Origin: Chlamydia poikilotherma
GTDB taxonomy: Bacteria; Chlamydiota; Chlamydiia; Chlamydiales; Chlamydiaceae
DNA: 64,000 nucleotides
Direction: 5' to 3'
Assembly (NCBI RefSeq): GCF_900239975.1
Contig: NZ_LS992154.1
Location: forward strand, 124,001-188,000
Numbering within the stretch: position 1 is the stretch's first letter; each line of letters begins with the position of its first letter. Positions 27,375 to 37,370 of the stretch are shown here, piece after piece. The notes under the pieces are model-generated. The model was not told the origin of the DNA. It made no database searches and was given only the letters and a program-made list of their open reading frames with translations. The translations under genes were made by a program, and so were the position numbers.

Positions 27375-29108
27375 ATGCAATCCCATACTTCTTTTTATCG
27401 TAGATTTTTTCAGGCATATCATAAGAATTTTCTTGCCTCACTATCGTGGAAATTTGTCATAGTTTTATCACTTTTAGGTATTTACGCGCCTTTGTTTGCT
27501 AGTAGTAAGCCTATTTTAGTGAAGTGGGAAGGCTCTCTTTTTTTCCCTTTATTTAGGTATTTGTGGTTTCCCGGTTTTTACACTAAGCCCATCGATCTTT
27601 TCTTTAATGTGTTGATGATAACACTACCTTTTTTCTTTATAGGTTGTAAGTTTTCTAAGGGGATCCTTCGTAAGGGGATCCTGGGAATCTTAGCTATTAT
27701 TCAGATTTTAGGATTTGTCTTTGTATATCGTGGAAATATTCAGGATCCTTCAGGAGATGAAAATCTTAAAAAATTACGTGCCGAAAAAATCCTTTCACAA
27801 ATTGCTAATAGTAGAGTAGAGACTGTAGTTTTACTTCCTAAAGATATGCGTACTTGGGAATTAGAAAAAACATATATGAGTAAGTACGAGCAGCTAGGAA
27901 TTTTGATAAAATCAAAATACCGTAAGCTGCAGCATGAGAAATTACAAAAATATTGTGTATCCTATGAAGGATACAAAGGCTCACCAATGCCTACATTGCA
28001 TCATTCTCAGATAAAAAATGAGCGGGTGTGTTTGGAGCGTTTACAGAAAAGATTGCAAAATTTGAGTGCATCCTACGAGTCTTCTTTGCAAACTTGGTAT
28101 AGGGCAATTGATGAGTACCGTCCTTTTCTTATGGCGCTTACTCGTGTTGAACACGATTTAAACTTAGCTTTATATAATAAAGATCAGCATGAAAGTTTGC
28201 TTTCGGCATATTCTTCGATAGAAGAGGAAGCAGAACCTTTCCGTAAGCATTTAATAAAGACACGTCAAGTTCTTGAAGAATATAGCAAAATTTACAGTGC
28301 GATTAACTTCATTCAGGATAAACGTGCATGGATTAATGAAGAATCTGAAAAATTACGTATTCTCATTAATCCGCTATTGACTACATTTCATTGGGAAGAT
28401 GATGCAGGAGGTTCTCGTGAGATGAATAAGTATGTGCGTTGGTGGCAGCTTACGCGCATTAATCGTAAAGATCTTCTAGCCTCTTTAATTTTTGGTATTC
28501 GTATAGCTTTAGTTGTCGGGGGAATTTCGGTTGCTATTGCCTTATTTATTGGCACGGTCCTAGGTTTAATTTCTGGATATTTCGGAGGAACTACAGATAT
28601 GGTTCTTTCTAGATTTACTGAGATTTGGGAAACTATGCCTATGCTATTTATTTTGATGCTTGTTGTCTCAATAACGCAGCAAAAATCTCTAATCCTGGAC
28701 ACAATACTACTTGGTTGTTTTGGTTGGACAGGGTTTAGCAGATACATAAGAATAGAAACTCTAAAGCAGCGCAACATGTCCTATGTCCTAGCTGCAACGA
28801 ATATGTGTTATAGCCACTATCATATTATGGTTCATCAGATACTGCCTAATGCAATTGTCCCTATTATTTCCTTATTGCCATTTTCTATGATGGCAATGAT
28901 TAGCTGCGAAGCGGGACTAACATTTTTAGGTCTTGGTGAGGAAAGTTCTGCATCTTGGGGAAATCTTATGAAAGAAGGTGTCACCGCCTTCCCTTCAGAA
29001 AGCGCTATTCTTTGGCCCCCAGCTATTATGCTTACAGCATTGCTGATTGCCATAGCATTGATAGGAGATGGTATTCGTGATGCCCTGGATCCTAAGTTAC
29101 AAGACTAA
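27375..29108 (+). CDS. oppC: Oligopeptide ABC transporter permease OppC
   Basis: A 577-residue permease against a usual 300 or so. After the first helix (about 24-40) and two further hydrophobic stretches (about 78-118), a long helical, charged segment (about 125-340, with coiled-coil character) is inserted before the permease core (IRIALVVGGISVAIALFIG onward). The ATPase-contact loop LAATNMCYSHYHIMVHQ and ISCEAGLTFLGLG are typical. It starts four bases after oppB. No oppD/oppF ATPase gene lies in the window, so ATPases must be encoded elsewhere. It converges with ogt, overlapping by four bases. Confidence 0.88.
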   Translation: MQSHTSFYRRFFQAYHKNFLASLSWKFVIVLSLLGIYAPLFASSKPILVKWEGSLFFPLFRYLWFPGFYTKPIDLFFNVLMITLPFFFIGCKFSKGILRKGILGILAIIQILGFVFVYRGNIQDPSGDENLKKLRAEKILSQIANSRVETVVLLPKDMRTWELEKTYMSKYEQLGILIKSKYRKLQHEKLQKYCVSYEGYKGSPMPTLHHSQIKNERVCLERLQKRLQNLSASYESSLQTWYRAIDEYRPFLMALTRVEHDLNLALYNKDQHESLLSAYSSIEEEAEPFRKHLIKTRQVLEEYSKIYSAINFIQDKRAWINEESEKLRILINPLLTTFHWEDDAGGSREMNKYVRWWQLTRINRKDLLASLIFGIRIALVVGGISVAIALFIGTVLGLISGYFGGTTDMVLSRFTEIWETMPMLFILMLVVSITQQKSLILDTILLGCFGWTGFSRYIRIETLKQRNMSYVLAATNMCYSHYHIMVHQILPNAIVPIISLLPFSMMAMISCEAGLTFLGLGEESSASWGNLMKEGVTAFPSESAILWPPAIMLTALLIAIALIGDGIRDALDPKLQD

Positions 29109-29632
29109 CTTAAAGATCTCTCGAAATTAAGAAGGATATTTTGGATTCGTTCTCCCGCGCAATAATGGCGCTCACCATTACTTCCAATTACTCTATGACA
29201 AGGAAAAAATAGAAGAAAGGGATTGTTTTTGCAAGCTGATCCTACAGTGTGCGGATGCGTGTCTGTTTCTCTAGCGATTTCTCCGTATGTGCGTGTTTGT
29301 CCAAAAGGGATATTTGCAACGCAATCGAGTATCATTTTTTGCTGTTTAGATAAAATAGATCCATTGATGTAAGAAGAACGTGGAATGTTTAGTTTTTGCG
29401 AATATTTAGCACACAATAGAACAATTTCTTCCATAGCTTTGTGTGATCCTGGGCCAAGAAATAAGCAAGAAAAAACAGGAGCTACGGAAAGTTGAGTTTT
29501 TACAACGGCATTATTGTGAAAATGAACAATGACTTGTAGAGGAGGATGCTTAGCTATCTGCAAGCCTTGAGAACAGGCTTGCGATAGAGAAAATTTAGAA
29601 TCGTCAGAAACTAGGTAAAGATTCTCGGACAT
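29105..29632 (-). CDS. ogt: Methylated-DNA--protein-cysteine methyltransferase
   Basis: This suicide repair enzyme removes O6-methyl groups from guanine onto a cysteine. The 175-residue product has the DNA-binding wing IPFGQTRTYGEIA and the active-site FFPCHRVIGSNG, with the acceptor Cys in PCHR. The N-terminal half is a typical diverged Ogt/Ada-C partner domain. It lies 14 bases downstream of the MORN-repeat gene on the same strand. Confidence 0.93.
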   Translation of the reverse strand: MSENLYLVSDDSKFSLSQACSQGLQIAKHPPLQVIVHFHNNAVVKTQLSVAPVFSCLFLGPGSHKAMEEIVLLCAKYSQKLNIPRSSYINGSILSKQQKMILDCVANIPFGQTRTYGEIARETDTHPHTVGSACKNNPFLLFFPCHRVIGSNGERHYCAGERIQNILLNFERSLS

Positions 29633-29646
29633 GAAAGCAAACTACA

Positions 29647-30618
29647 TTATCCCGCATTATTAAGTCTCTCAAACTTCGTTTTTGAGACTAAGCGTCCACG
29701 GTGATACCATTCACATTTATAGACACCGGCAGCGTAGATTTTTCTCATACCATGAGGGAAATTATTTCTCCAAGACACTTCTTCTGCAATAACTTCGTCT
29801 TCATTATAGCGTAATTCACATCCTTCCTTCGATCCTTTTACAAAAGGGATCTCAGCTGCTTTACAACCGTTTTTAAATACTGTTGTAGTGCCATCTTGAT
29901 ACCCGTAACGCCATTCTTCAATAGTACTAGGTATTCCTCCTGGGAGATAAGTTAAACGCAATCCATGAGGTTGGCCATTAGTGTAGTGAGTGACAGTTTC
30001 AGGATCTCTAGTAGCATAGAAGGTAGTTCTTTTCACCATAATACCGTCGTTAAAAGTTTCTTCGGAAAGAAGGACATTATTTGGAGAAAAGTTAGAACGT
30101 ATACCTTCGCCGTTACGAATTGTTGATGAATATTTTCCATTAAATGAGGAATAGCTCCCTTCAATTACGCGACCTTGATAGGTAGTCTCAGTGAAATAAG
30201 GTTCAGTAATAGTATCATTATTTTTATTGTCTGGCCAACGCGTGACAACAAGAGAGCCATCTTCTTGGAAGATTTCTTCTTGAGAAGGCAGACCATTAGA
30301 AAAGAACGTTTTGTGGGAAACGAGCCTTCCTTGATCATAAGTCTTCACTACAGAAAGAGTTGTGGAGTGGGGAAAGGTTAACGTTATCTCTCCATGAAGA
30401 AGGCCTTGAACGTAAATTTCATAAAGGGTAGATCCGTCTTTTAAAACTTTGGTGATTGTTCCATCACAACCCCGTTTTACCCAATCTCTTCCTGATACGA
30501 TAATCCCGTAGTTATTCCGGAAAGTCTCCTTCATAACTGAAGAATCTTGTTTTAGAGCTGACCCATAGGTAAAGCATGAGAAAGAGAGTGCGCAAACGCA
30601 AAAAAGCAGCTGTTTCAT
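29647..30618 (-). CDS. Secreted MORN-type repeat protein
   Basis: A 323-residue protein with an N-terminal signal (MKQLLFCVCALSFSCFTYG), cleaved near residue 20. The mature protein consists of repeating beta units of the MORN_2 type, with consensus-like pieces such as VQGLLHGEITLTFPH, TNGQPHGLRLTYLPGG and NNFPHGMRKIY. The repeat suggests a surface or periplasmic scaffold role, but no function is known. Its ATG overlaps the pheT stop (ATGA), so it is co-translated with pheT. By position it matches CT476 of C. trachomatis (from memory). Confidence 0.75.
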   Translation of the reverse strand: MKQLLFCVCALSFSCFTYGSALKQDSSVMKETFRNNYGIIVSGRDWVKRGCDGTITKVLKDGSTLYEIYVQGLLHGEITLTFPHSTTLSVVKTYDQGRLVSHKTFFSNGLPSQEEIFQEDGSLVVTRWPDNKNNDTITEPYFTETTYQGRVIEGSYSSFNGKYSSTIRNGEGIRSNFSPNNVLLSEETFNDGIMVKRTTFYATRDPETVTHYTNGQPHGLRLTYLPGGIPSTIEEWRYGYQDGTTTVFKNGCKAAEIPFVKGSKEGCELRYNEDEVIAEEVSWRNNFPHGMRKIYAAGVYKCEWYHRGRLVSKTKFERLNNAG

Positions 30619-32999
30619 GAATCGATCGTTCCTTTTGTATCGTTTATTTGCGTGTTAAGCATAGCAAGTAAACGCTCATGTTCTTCTTCTATTTCTTGAT
30701 TAGATAATGTTCTTTCCTTGTCTTGAAATACAAGGCGTAAGGAAACATTTTTATTCTGAGTAGTAGGGTTCTTATTTTGATATATACTGATAATGGAAAC
30801 ACTTTCAAGCCATTTAGAATGGAAACTTAAAAGTTTCTTCCGTAAAGAATCCGCTGGTACAGACTCATGAACTGTCAATGTTATATCCCGGAATGAAGAG
30901 GGATAAATAGGATAAGGTTTATATAAGTGTAAGGATTTCTTCTGTGTATGTAGAAGAGAATCTAACGAAAGTTCGGCAAAGAATACAGTATGCTTGATCT
31001 GGGCTTTTTTACATAACTGTGGATGTAGTGTTCCAAATCGTCCTAATGCATGTTTATGAAGATAAATCTCTGCTTGTTGGTAAGGATGGAAGTTTGCATG
31101 ATTACTAGGCTGGATTGTATAGGCCTGTGAAGAAACATGTAGGTGTTGAAATAGTTTTTCAAGCCATCCTTTTATTGAATAAAATGATAAAGGACGCTCA
31201 TGAGATATCCAAGATAACTCTTCTGCTTGTCCTGATAGGATGATTCCTAGACTTTGTGTTTCTTGATATTTTGAATCTTTCTTTATGTAAGTTGTTCCCA
31301 GCTCAAAAGCATGTATGTAGGGCGCTTGTCTATTGAGATTTGTTGCTGTGCTTTTTAATAATCCGGGAAGTAAAGAATCACGCAACACAGTAGCTTGCTT
31401 GGATCCCTGTAAAGAGATGCGATCAGTTTCTTCTCTAGTGAATGCGGCTATTTCTGCATCTAGAAGATCACATGTGAAAAACTGTTGCAATCCTGAATTT
31501 GCTAAAAAGTCTACAATCTCTCGTTTGAGAGAGTACATAGGACTGTAAATAGCAGGAGCTTTCTTATTCGCTATTTTCCATGGCTGTGTTCTGCAGATTT
31601 CCTCAACAAGATCAATCTCTTCATGGATGTCATGGCGATAAGAAGGAACTTTTACGGATAAAATAGCGTTTTCTTTAGAAGTAATGCTAAATCCTAAGGA
31701 AGTCAGTTCGTGACTTATTTGAGAAGAGTTTAGAGATGTTCCGAGAATTTTCTCTATAAGTTCTGTACGTAAGGATAAATTGGGGGGTTGAGGTATAGAA
31801 CCTAAAACATGGATGGGGGATATCTGAGCACTAGGGAAAAGCTTTTGTATATAATGAATGGCTGCATAGAGAGAAAGCAAAACATTATTCGGATCAATGC
31901 CTCTTGTGAAACGGTATGCAGCTTCAGAATGTAGGGGGATATGTGTTTGAGAGGCACGTATGACTTTTGGAAGAAAGTAAGCGGCTTCTAAGATAATCTC
32001 TGTTGTTGAATCATTGAATGATGAATCTAAACTTCCCATCACACCCGCTAAACCTACCGTATGATCTTTGTCACAGATGATAGCTGTTCCTTGAGGGACA
32101 AGGACTTCTTCATTATTTAGAAGTTTTAAAGATTCATCTTTTTGTGCTTTTTGAACATGCAGAGAATCAATATCCACAGTTTTAGCATCATAAACATGTA
32201 AAGGCTGTCCTAAAGAGAGCATAATGTAATTAGTGATGTCTATGATGGAATTAATAGACTTTTGTTTGAGTTCTCCAAGGGCATTTTGCAGGTCCTGAGA
32301 AGAAACCTCTGCAGAGATTCCGGAAATTTTTACACAACAGAAGATAGGACAAAGATGCTCATCTTGTGATGGCTGTTCTTTTGCAGTTGTTTCTAGGGGA
32401 GTAAACACAAATTCTGGAGGTAGAGTAAGATCTACGTCTGTTATATGGGTAATTTCTCTAGCAAGGCCTAGAAGTGAGGCGCAATGACCTAAGTTAGGAG
32501 TTAAGGAACACTCAATAAATGTATCGGCAAGAAGTGCGCAGGCACTTTCTCCTAAAGGCGTGTTTTGAGGAAATTCAAAAAGTCCTCTTTCTGTTGTCTG
32601 CAGATGAGCAAAGCCTAATTCATCTGCACCGCAACACATACCTTGGGATTCTACACCACGCAGTTTAGATTTTTTTATTGTGTAAGCGTTGCCTTCGTGA
32701 TCATGCAGTTTTGCTCCTGGAAGGGCTAAAGGGACTATGATATCAGGACGGCAGTTAGGAGCCCCACAAACTATTTGATGTTCTTGTTGTCCATCAAAAA
32801 GAGTAGCGACTACGAGTTTATCTGCATTAGGATGGGGAACTGTTTTTAGTACTTTTGCTGTGACGATAGAAGAGAATGAACATGTAAGAAGTGTTTCTAT
32901 TTCAGTTTCTATTCCTATATGATCACAAGCTTCTATAATTTGTTTTATAGGTAAAGGAGAAGAAAAAAATCTTTGTAATAAGGATAAAGAAACTCGCAT
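30615..32999 (-). CDS. pheT: Phenylalanyl-tRNA synthetase beta subunit
   Basis: PheT pairs with PheS to charge tRNA-Phe. The product has 794 residues. Domains run in the usual order: tRNA-binding OB domain (VAKVLKTVPHPNADKLVVA, about 50-68, and IVCGAPN), B3/B4 editing region, B5 domain, and the C-terminal ferredoxin-like anticodon-binding domain (SFRDITLTVHESVPADSLR). The frame is open 60 bases further upstream, but only a TTG is offered there, and the ATG at 32999 gives the family-typical MRVSLSLLQRFF. No pheS lies nearby. Confidence 0.96.
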   Translation of the reverse strand: MRVSLSLLQRFFSSPLPIKQIIEACDHIGIETEIETLLTCSFSSIVTAKVLKTVPHPNADKLVVATLFDGQQEHQIVCGAPNCRPDIIVPLALPGAKLHDHEGNAYTIKKSKLRGVESQGMCCGADELGFAHLQTTERGLFEFPQNTPLGESACALLADTFIECSLTPNLGHCASLLGLAREITHITDVDLTLPPEFVFTPLETTAKEQPSQDEHLCPIFCCVKISGISAEVSSQDLQNALGELKQKSINSIIDITNYIMLSLGQPLHVYDAKTVDIDSLHVQKAQKDESLKLLNNEEVLVPQGTAIICDKDHTVGLAGVMGSLDSSFNDSTTEIILEAAYFLPKVIRASQTHIPLHSEAAYRFTRGIDPNNVLLSLYAAIHYIQKLFPSAQISPIHVLGSIPQPPNLSLRTELIEKILGTSLNSSQISHELTSLGFSITSKENAILSVKVPSYRHDIHEEIDLVEEICRTQPWKIANKKAPAIYSPMYSLKREIVDFLANSGLQQFFTCDLLDAEIAAFTREETDRISLQGSKQATVLRDSLLPGLLKSTATNLNRQAPYIHAFELGTTYIKKDSKYQETQSLGIILSGQAEELSWISHERPLSFYSIKGWLEKLFQHLHVSSQAYTIQPSNHANFHPYQQAEIYLHKHALGRFGTLHPQLCKKAQIKHTVFFAELSLDSLLHTQKKSLHLYKPYPIYPSSFRDITLTVHESVPADSLRKKLLSFHSKWLESVSIISIYQNKNPTTQNKNVSLRLVFQDKERTLSNQEIEEEHERLLAMLNTQINDTKGTIDS

Positions 33000-33105
33000 G
33001 GATATTAAAGATGAGACGTTTTTATGACAGATTTTACGAGGAGGAGTGTATAGTGGCAAGTATTTTAATGTTTAGAGAGAAGCTAAGTTTTAGGAGTAAT
33101 CTTTA

Positions 33106-34197
33106 ATGACCTTGCAAAAAACGACTCGATGGCTATGGCAAGCATTAGTTTTAAGTGCAGTATTAAATATTGTTTTCTTACTTTTATTTTACTCAACTAT
33201 CTTTCGAAAGGATATTTATAAACTACGTTTATTTTCTGGTCCTTTGGTGGCTAAGAGTTGTCGGGTGAAATATATTCCCGAAGATTTCCTAAGGAATTTA
33301 TCAGAAGCTTCCCTCGAGGAGTTGTATCGTTTATTGGATGAAGATCATTTACTTTATGGACGTCCGCTAAAATTATGGGCATTAAGTGTAGCTATCCATA
33401 CTTATGATGTGGATGTGGGCAGTGCGCTTCCTCATCCTCTGACATTCACACAATTGCGTAGTAATGGAAAAACCTGGTTACTTCCGAATATCGATGAGAA
33501 AGAGTATGGCATAGTGCGTCGTTATTTATCTCGGGAGCGTTATCCTTTTACATCTCGAGGTTTGTTTGTTTCCATCTCTAAAAATTTAGAGCGAGGCGCT
33601 GTTGACGAAGATTGTTTATACCATTTTTGTCATACTCCTGAATTTCTCTATTTGCGTACTTTACTTTGTGGTGCTGATGAGCATGTGGCCTCTGTTGCTT
33701 CCTTAGCAAGAATGGTAATACGTAATGAAGAGCAAATATTTTTTTCTCTATGTAATGAAAACAACCGTGCTATGGAAATTTCTGATCAACAACGACAAAA
33801 AATTTTATCTGCATATATGAATTTAGGAGAGCCTTTAGCAGCTTTATTATTACTTGTTCATGATGAAGACTGGGTGATTCATGAGTTTACAGATGAGGCC
33901 TTAAAGAAATTTATTGGTCTTCTTCCTAAAGAATCTCCCTATAGTCAAAGTTTTATTTCTCGTGTCGCCTCAACACGAGGTTCTTTTGTTGTAAATGATG
34001 TGACTACGGTAGAAACGCTTGTTGCTGATACGCAAGAGGTTATTTGCCAAGATTATATTGTAAAAGATGGAGATTCTTTATGGCTGATAGCACGTCGTTT
34101 TGGAGTGACTATTGATGAGATTATGCGTTTGAATCACATGAGTCATCATCGTCTATTGCCGGGGAAATGTCTAAAGCTTCCTCTAAAGTCGTCATAG
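33106..34197 (+). CDS. Membrane-anchored LysM-domain protein
   Basis: The 363-residue product has one N-terminal membrane helix (about residues 11-29), a helical central region and a C-terminal LysM domain (about 315-360), recognised from [18 protein letters not shown] and [20 protein letters not shown]. LysM binds N-acetylglucosamine polymers, so a role at the scant chlamydial peptidoglycan is likely. AGGAG precedes the ATG. Its last 77 bases overlap yidD on the opposite strand. By order it matches CT474 (from memory). Confidence 0.8.
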   Translation: MTLQKTTRWLWQALVLSAVLNIVFLLLFYSTIFRKDIYKLRLFSGPLVAKSCRVKYIPEDFLRNLSEASLEELYRLLDEDHLLYGRPLKLWALSVAIHTYDVDVGSALPHPLTFTQLRSNGKTWLLPNIDEKEYGIVRRYLSRERYPFTSRGLFVSISKNLERGAVDEDCLYHFCHTPEFLYLRTLLCGADEHVASVASLARMVIRNEEQIFFSLCNENNRAMEISDQQRQKILSAYMNLGEPLAALLLLVHDEDWVIHEFTDEALKKFIGLLPKESPYSQSFISRVASTRGSFVVNDVTTVETLVADTQEVICQDYIVKDGDSLWLIARRFGVTIDEIMRLNHMSHHRLLPGKCLKLPLKSS

Positions 34198-34432
34198 GCA
34201 CAAGATCTATTCCTCCTGGATGCCAGGGACCACATTTTCCTATTCTTTTTATTGTTAATCCGAGACCTTTGATGCATCCATGGTGTTTTAGAGCCTGCAG
34301 GCCATATTGTGAGCATGTGGGGAAAAACCTACATGGACTTCCTAACAAAGGGGAGATTGTCCATCTATAGATATGGATAAGAGCACGGCATAGGTGCATG
34401 GGTAGGTTTTTAATAAGCAATTTAAATGACAT
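34121..34432 (-). CDS. yidD: Membrane protein insertion efficiency factor YidD
   Basis: YidD assists YidC-dependent membrane protein insertion. The 103-residue product has an N-terminal amphipathic segment and the family core [23 protein letters not shown] (seen in parts [19 protein letters not shown]), then [15 protein letters not shown]-terminal acidic tail ([10 protein letters not shown]) extends beyond the usual end and lies in the region overlapping the LysM gene. Its ATG is inside the end of the RMD1-family gene (11-base overlap). Confidence 0.92.
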   Translation of the reverse strand: MSFKLLIKNLPMHLCRALIHIYRWTISPLLGSPCRFFPTCSQYGLQALKHHGCIKGLGLTIKRIGKCGPWHPGGIDLVPMTTLEEALDISPAIDDDDSCDSNA

Positions 34433-35216
34433 TGAATACGTCTTTGAGTAGAGCGACAGAAACTTCTAGCATAATCAACCAAATAATCGTCCATTCTAAT
34501 GATGATGAGTGTTGGTGATTGAGTTGGTCATTTAAAATTTCCAATACGTCCCCAAGGATTGTTAATCTATGATTGAGAACATTAATTCTGGCATTAATAT
34601 CTAAGCAATTAAGAACATCAATATAAATAGGTTGTGTTTGCGGATGTTCCCAGAAAAAGTCCGGTTCATCAAGAATATCAGAATGAAGATTTACAGAGGC
34701 TTTATCTAAAAATAATTTACCAATTTTTTTTGCTATTGCCTTTCTTGGCATGGAGATTTTCCCTTTTGTAGCCAAGTCTTGAGGTAGGCGCTTTGAGTCC
34801 TCAATAGTTTTATAAATAGTAGCTTCAAATATGGTGAGCTTTACGGATTGAGCAAGACCAAAAGATATAGCTAGCTTTGTATTGAGTTGCGAATCTGCTA
34901 GTATCAATCTATCCCTACGTATTTGAAGTTTTTCTCCATAATGGAAATTATAACAATCGACTTCTGGTTGAGGAAGGATTTCTGGAGAGGCTGTGACGAT
35001 AGATTGTAGGATTTTGATTTCTTCAAATTCTTCCCACCCCCAAAATACAGCAACTCCAAAGGGGAAAAATACGGCAATCTTGTCACATTCATCGGGATTT
35101 TCCGAGGAGACTAAAACATATTCCCTAGATAAGATTGTGGGAAAGCGGGTTTTTAGCAAGTGAAAGAGCACGTGCAAGTTATAAGATGAAGCTGTGCAAT
35201 GGGCAGTACAACGCAT
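34422..35216 (-). CDS. RMD1/DUF155-family protein
   Basis: A 264-residue protein resembling the RMD1/YagE (DUF155) family: [19 protein letters not shown], followed by a mixed region with [21 protein letters not shown], and a C-terminal helical part with [18 protein letters not shown] and a terminal membrane helix ([20 protein letters not shown]). In eukaryotes the family is mitochondrial; the bacterial role is unknown. It is translationally coupled to yidD. Confidence 0.75.
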   Translation of the reverse strand: MRCTAHCTASSYNLHVLFHLLKTRFPTILSREYVLVSSENPDECDKIAVFFPFGVAVFWGWEEFEEIKILQSIVTASPEILPQPEVDCYNFHYGEKLQIRRDRLILADSQLNTKLAISFGLAQSVKLTIFEATIYKTIEDSKRLPQDLATKGKISMPRKAIAKKIGKLFLDKASVNLHSDILDEPDFFWEHPQTQPIYIDVLNCLDINARINVLNHRLTILGDVLEILNDQLNHQHSSSLEWTIIWLIMLEVSVALLKDVFNVI

Positions 35217-35327
35217 GATTCTTAGAAACTATTGTTAAATCTTTCTCTAATCTACTTCATTTTTACTCAGTCGGAAACATTTTTTTTCTTGAGGTAAAGG
35301 GGATTTCCTAGCTAAGCTATCTTTTTT

Positions 35328-35409
35328 GCGGAAGTGGCGGAATTGGTATACGCGCTATCTTGAGGTGGTAGTGGAGCTTTCCTTAGGGGTTCGAGTCCCC
35401 TCTTTCGCA
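35328..35409 (+). tRNA. tRNA-Leu(GAG)
   Basis: An 82-base class II tRNA. The acceptor stem GCGGAAG pairs with CTTTCGC (one G-T pair) and is followed by discriminator A. The anticodon stem CTATC/GGTAG holds the loop TTGAGGT with anticodon GAG at 35362-35364, reading CUC/CUU. The T arm contains GGTTCGAGTCC. CCA is not encoded. Confidence 0.95.
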
Positions 35410-35497
35410 ATGGAAGTTGCTCATTAGGCCTCTTCTTCTTGATTTCTTTATCTTGAATTTTCATAGTGAGCATAGTTTCAAGTTTGGGGTGTAAACC

Positions 35498-36088
35498 TTG
35501 CGGTTTCTTTCGGTTTTTTTCTTTTTATTTTTATCATTGTTATCGGTAAGTCTCCCAGTTTTTTCTGAGCATTATATTTCTGAGGACGAAAAATTTTATA
35601 TAGATCGGTTTAATTTTTCGGGAGAGTTTCCTGATATGGAAACTATGGAAATTCATGCACAGAGAAAAAAACGGGTGCATTTTGATGCTTCTGGAGAGTT
35701 TCCACAATTAGAATCTATTGTTTACAATGGGTCATTTGGATTTTTACGAGCCAAGTTGACGGGGAATTATCCTGAGCTCACTTCTTTAGCATTCGCCTGT
35801 TCATCATGTAAGATGGATTTAGATTTCCGAGGAAATTGGTATCAAAATACTACGATTTCTGTGAGTAATGAGTCAGAACCTCTTACATTGACTTTCCCTA
35901 AAAATGTTGGTGTGATCGTGCATACGAAAGTATCTACAAAGGGGAAGGTAGTTTTAGAGGGGGATTTCGAAAAACGTGGCCGCGGTATTTGGAATAAAAC
36001 TTATCACAATTCTTTAGTGGGTATAGCGCCTATTACTTTAGTCTTTGAAGTTCGCAGTGGCTCTGGGGGAACGATTACTCTCCGATAG
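35498..36088 (+). CDS. Secreted protein with LiaF-like C-terminal beta region, TTG start
   Basis: A 196-residue protein with a clear signal peptide, [15 protein letters not shown], cleaved after PVFS (about residue 23). The start must be TTG at 35498: a stop codon lies two codons upstream and the next ATG is after the signal peptide. A GGGG-containing Shine-Dalgarno precedes it. Two repeated segments ([16 protein letters not shown] and [16 protein letters not shown]) precede a beta-rich end ([28 protein letters not shown]) that resembles LiaF/DUF4097-type domains. The last 51 bases overlap recO. It matches CT471 by order (from memory). Confidence 0.75.
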   Translation: MRFLSVFFFLFLSLLSVSLPVFSEHYISEDEKFYIDRFNFSGEFPDMETMEIHAQRKKRVHFDASGEFPQLESIVYNGSFGFLRAKLTGNYPELTSLAFACSSCKMDLDFRGNWYQNTTISVSNESEPLTLTFPKNVGVIVHTKVSTKGKVVLEGDFEKRGRGIWNKTYHNSLVGIAPITLVFEVRSGSGGTITLR

Positions 36089-36787
36089 AGTCTTAGTCTT
36101 ATCCTTATGAATTATACTTTCAAATATTCGAATAATCTTTTCTGAAAATTCCAAGTGAAAATCTGATAGATGTAAGAGATCTTGGAATTTTTTAGCATGG
36201 ATAAGAGCAAAGAGAATTTGCTCTTCTTCATTTTCTATCATGACGGCACCTTCAGGACCGTGATCTAGACAGAATTTTAAGCCTTTATAACGATAGAAAT
36301 TTGGAGAAATAATAGTTTTCTTACAGTAGGTGCATACTGAGGATAGGTCTAGAATCCCTTCGTATTGTAAAAGTTTAAGTAAGAAAGTTGCCGAAAACAT
36401 TTCAGGATTTTTACTTTCCGGTAAGCGATATAAGAAATTTAAAAATAAGGAAAAAAGTTCTTGTGAGGGCTTTTCTTGCCACTGTGATTCTAAAATGCCC
36501 TGAGCCATTTTCCCTGCTGCTTGCAGGAGGGAAAGAGAGGATTTTATTTCTGAAAATGTATTTTTTATCTCTGCAGAGATTAGTTTGCGCATTTTTGGCG
36601 GAGAGTAATCGAGACTATAAATCCCCAAGGACAGGGGGATAAGAGTTTCTCTGAAATCGCAATAGATAGATTGGCCCTGCTTTGCAAAAAATGTAAGAAG
36701 TCCCAGGGGAGAAAATACTGTGGTCACACAATGATTTTTCCCTAAGGGAAGATTTTGTAGGGCAATAGCCGGAGTAAGGGTGTGCAT
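36038..36787 (-). CDS. recO: DNA repair protein RecO
   Basis: RecO anneals single strands and helps RecR load RecA at gaps. The 249-residue product has the N-terminal OB domain ([17 protein letters not shown]) and the helical C-terminal domain with a CTYC...CLDH zinc-binding group (about residues 145-172), typical of RecO. The gene follows the nuclease-fold gene by four bases on the same strand. Confidence 0.85.
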   Translation of the reverse strand: MHTLTPAIALQNLPLGKNHCVTTVFSPLGLLTFFAKQGQSIYCDFRETLIPLSLGIYSLDYSPPKMRKLISAEIKNTFSEIKSSLSLLQAAGKMAQGILESQWQEKPSQELFSLFLNFLYRLPESKNPEMFSATFLLKLLQYEGILDLSSVCTYCKKTIISPNFYRYKGLKFCLDHGPEGAVMIENEEEQILFALIHAKKFQDLLHLSDFHLEFSEKIIRIFESIIHKDKTKTLSESNRSPRATANFKD

Positions 36788-36791
36788 GTCT

Positions 36792-37370
36792 TTAGTTTAT
36801 AGATTCTACAGAGTTTAATTTGAGATAATAAGAAAGTAGTTGAGGGTAGCTAGGGAGTCCTGGATAAAAATCCAGGGTCTGTGTTTTGGGATTTAAAAAT
36901 CCTGTTTGTTGTTTTCTATAACATACGACAGAAAGACACGGGGCGCCAATAATATAATTATAGCTTAACAGTTGGTTCATTGTTTGTTGGTTAATTACTC
37001 GAGCTTTACATTCGATGAGCAAAAGTGGTTTTGGATTCCCCAAATTATAAGTTTTTCCTTCAAAATTCGTATAAGTTGCTGGCGTGATAACAAGAAGATC
37101 TGGACGACGGCGCGGAAGGCGGATATCCTTACGGGTAAGAAGGGGGAGTAGGGTTTTAAGCCCCTTTTCTACGATAATCAAAGATGAGGGATAAAGCAAT
37201 TCTTCGGTTAAAAAGGCAATAAGCTCCTGGCGGACTTTTTCTTCGGGTGTTGATGCCAAGATCTTATGCCGTATCGGATCAAAGATCTTTAAAGAACTAG
37301 CATTTGTTGTGGATATTTGCTCATTAGAAGATGTGGAATCCTGGGGCGATGATAGGCTCGATGAGGACAT
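36792..37370 (-). CDS. Predicted PD-(D/E)XK nuclease-fold protein (HSDR_N-like)
   Basis: A 192-residue protein with a Ser/Thr-rich N-terminal tail followed by a type I restriction R-subunit N-terminal-like fold. RRPDLLVIT supplies the catalytic Asp and LLLIECKAR the Glu-x-Lys of a PD-(D/E)XK nuclease; [16 protein letters not shown] is the leading helix of that family. No partner methylase or specificity subunit is near, so a housekeeping or repair role is more likely than restriction. Its start overlaps hpf by 47 bases in a different frame, and recO follows directly. Confidence 0.7.
   Translation of the reverse strand: MSSSSLSSPQDSTSSNEQISTTNASSLKIFDPIRHKILASTPEEKVRQELIAFLTEELLYPSSLIIVEKGLKTLLPLLTRKDIRLPRRRPDLLVITPATYTNFEGKTYNLGNPKPLLLIECKARVINQQTMNQLLSYNYIIGAPCLSVVCYRKQQTGFLNPKTQTLDFYPGLPSYPQLLSYYLKLNSVESIN

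Noticed and set aside
28388..28777. 129-codon minus-strand ORF inside oppC
   Set aside because: Antisense shadow of the permease core; the plus-strand frame has family motifs throughout.
36792..37370. Type I restriction system at the nuclease-fold gene
   Set aside because: Only an HSDR_N-like nuclease fold is present, with no helicase, methylase or specificity gene nearby.
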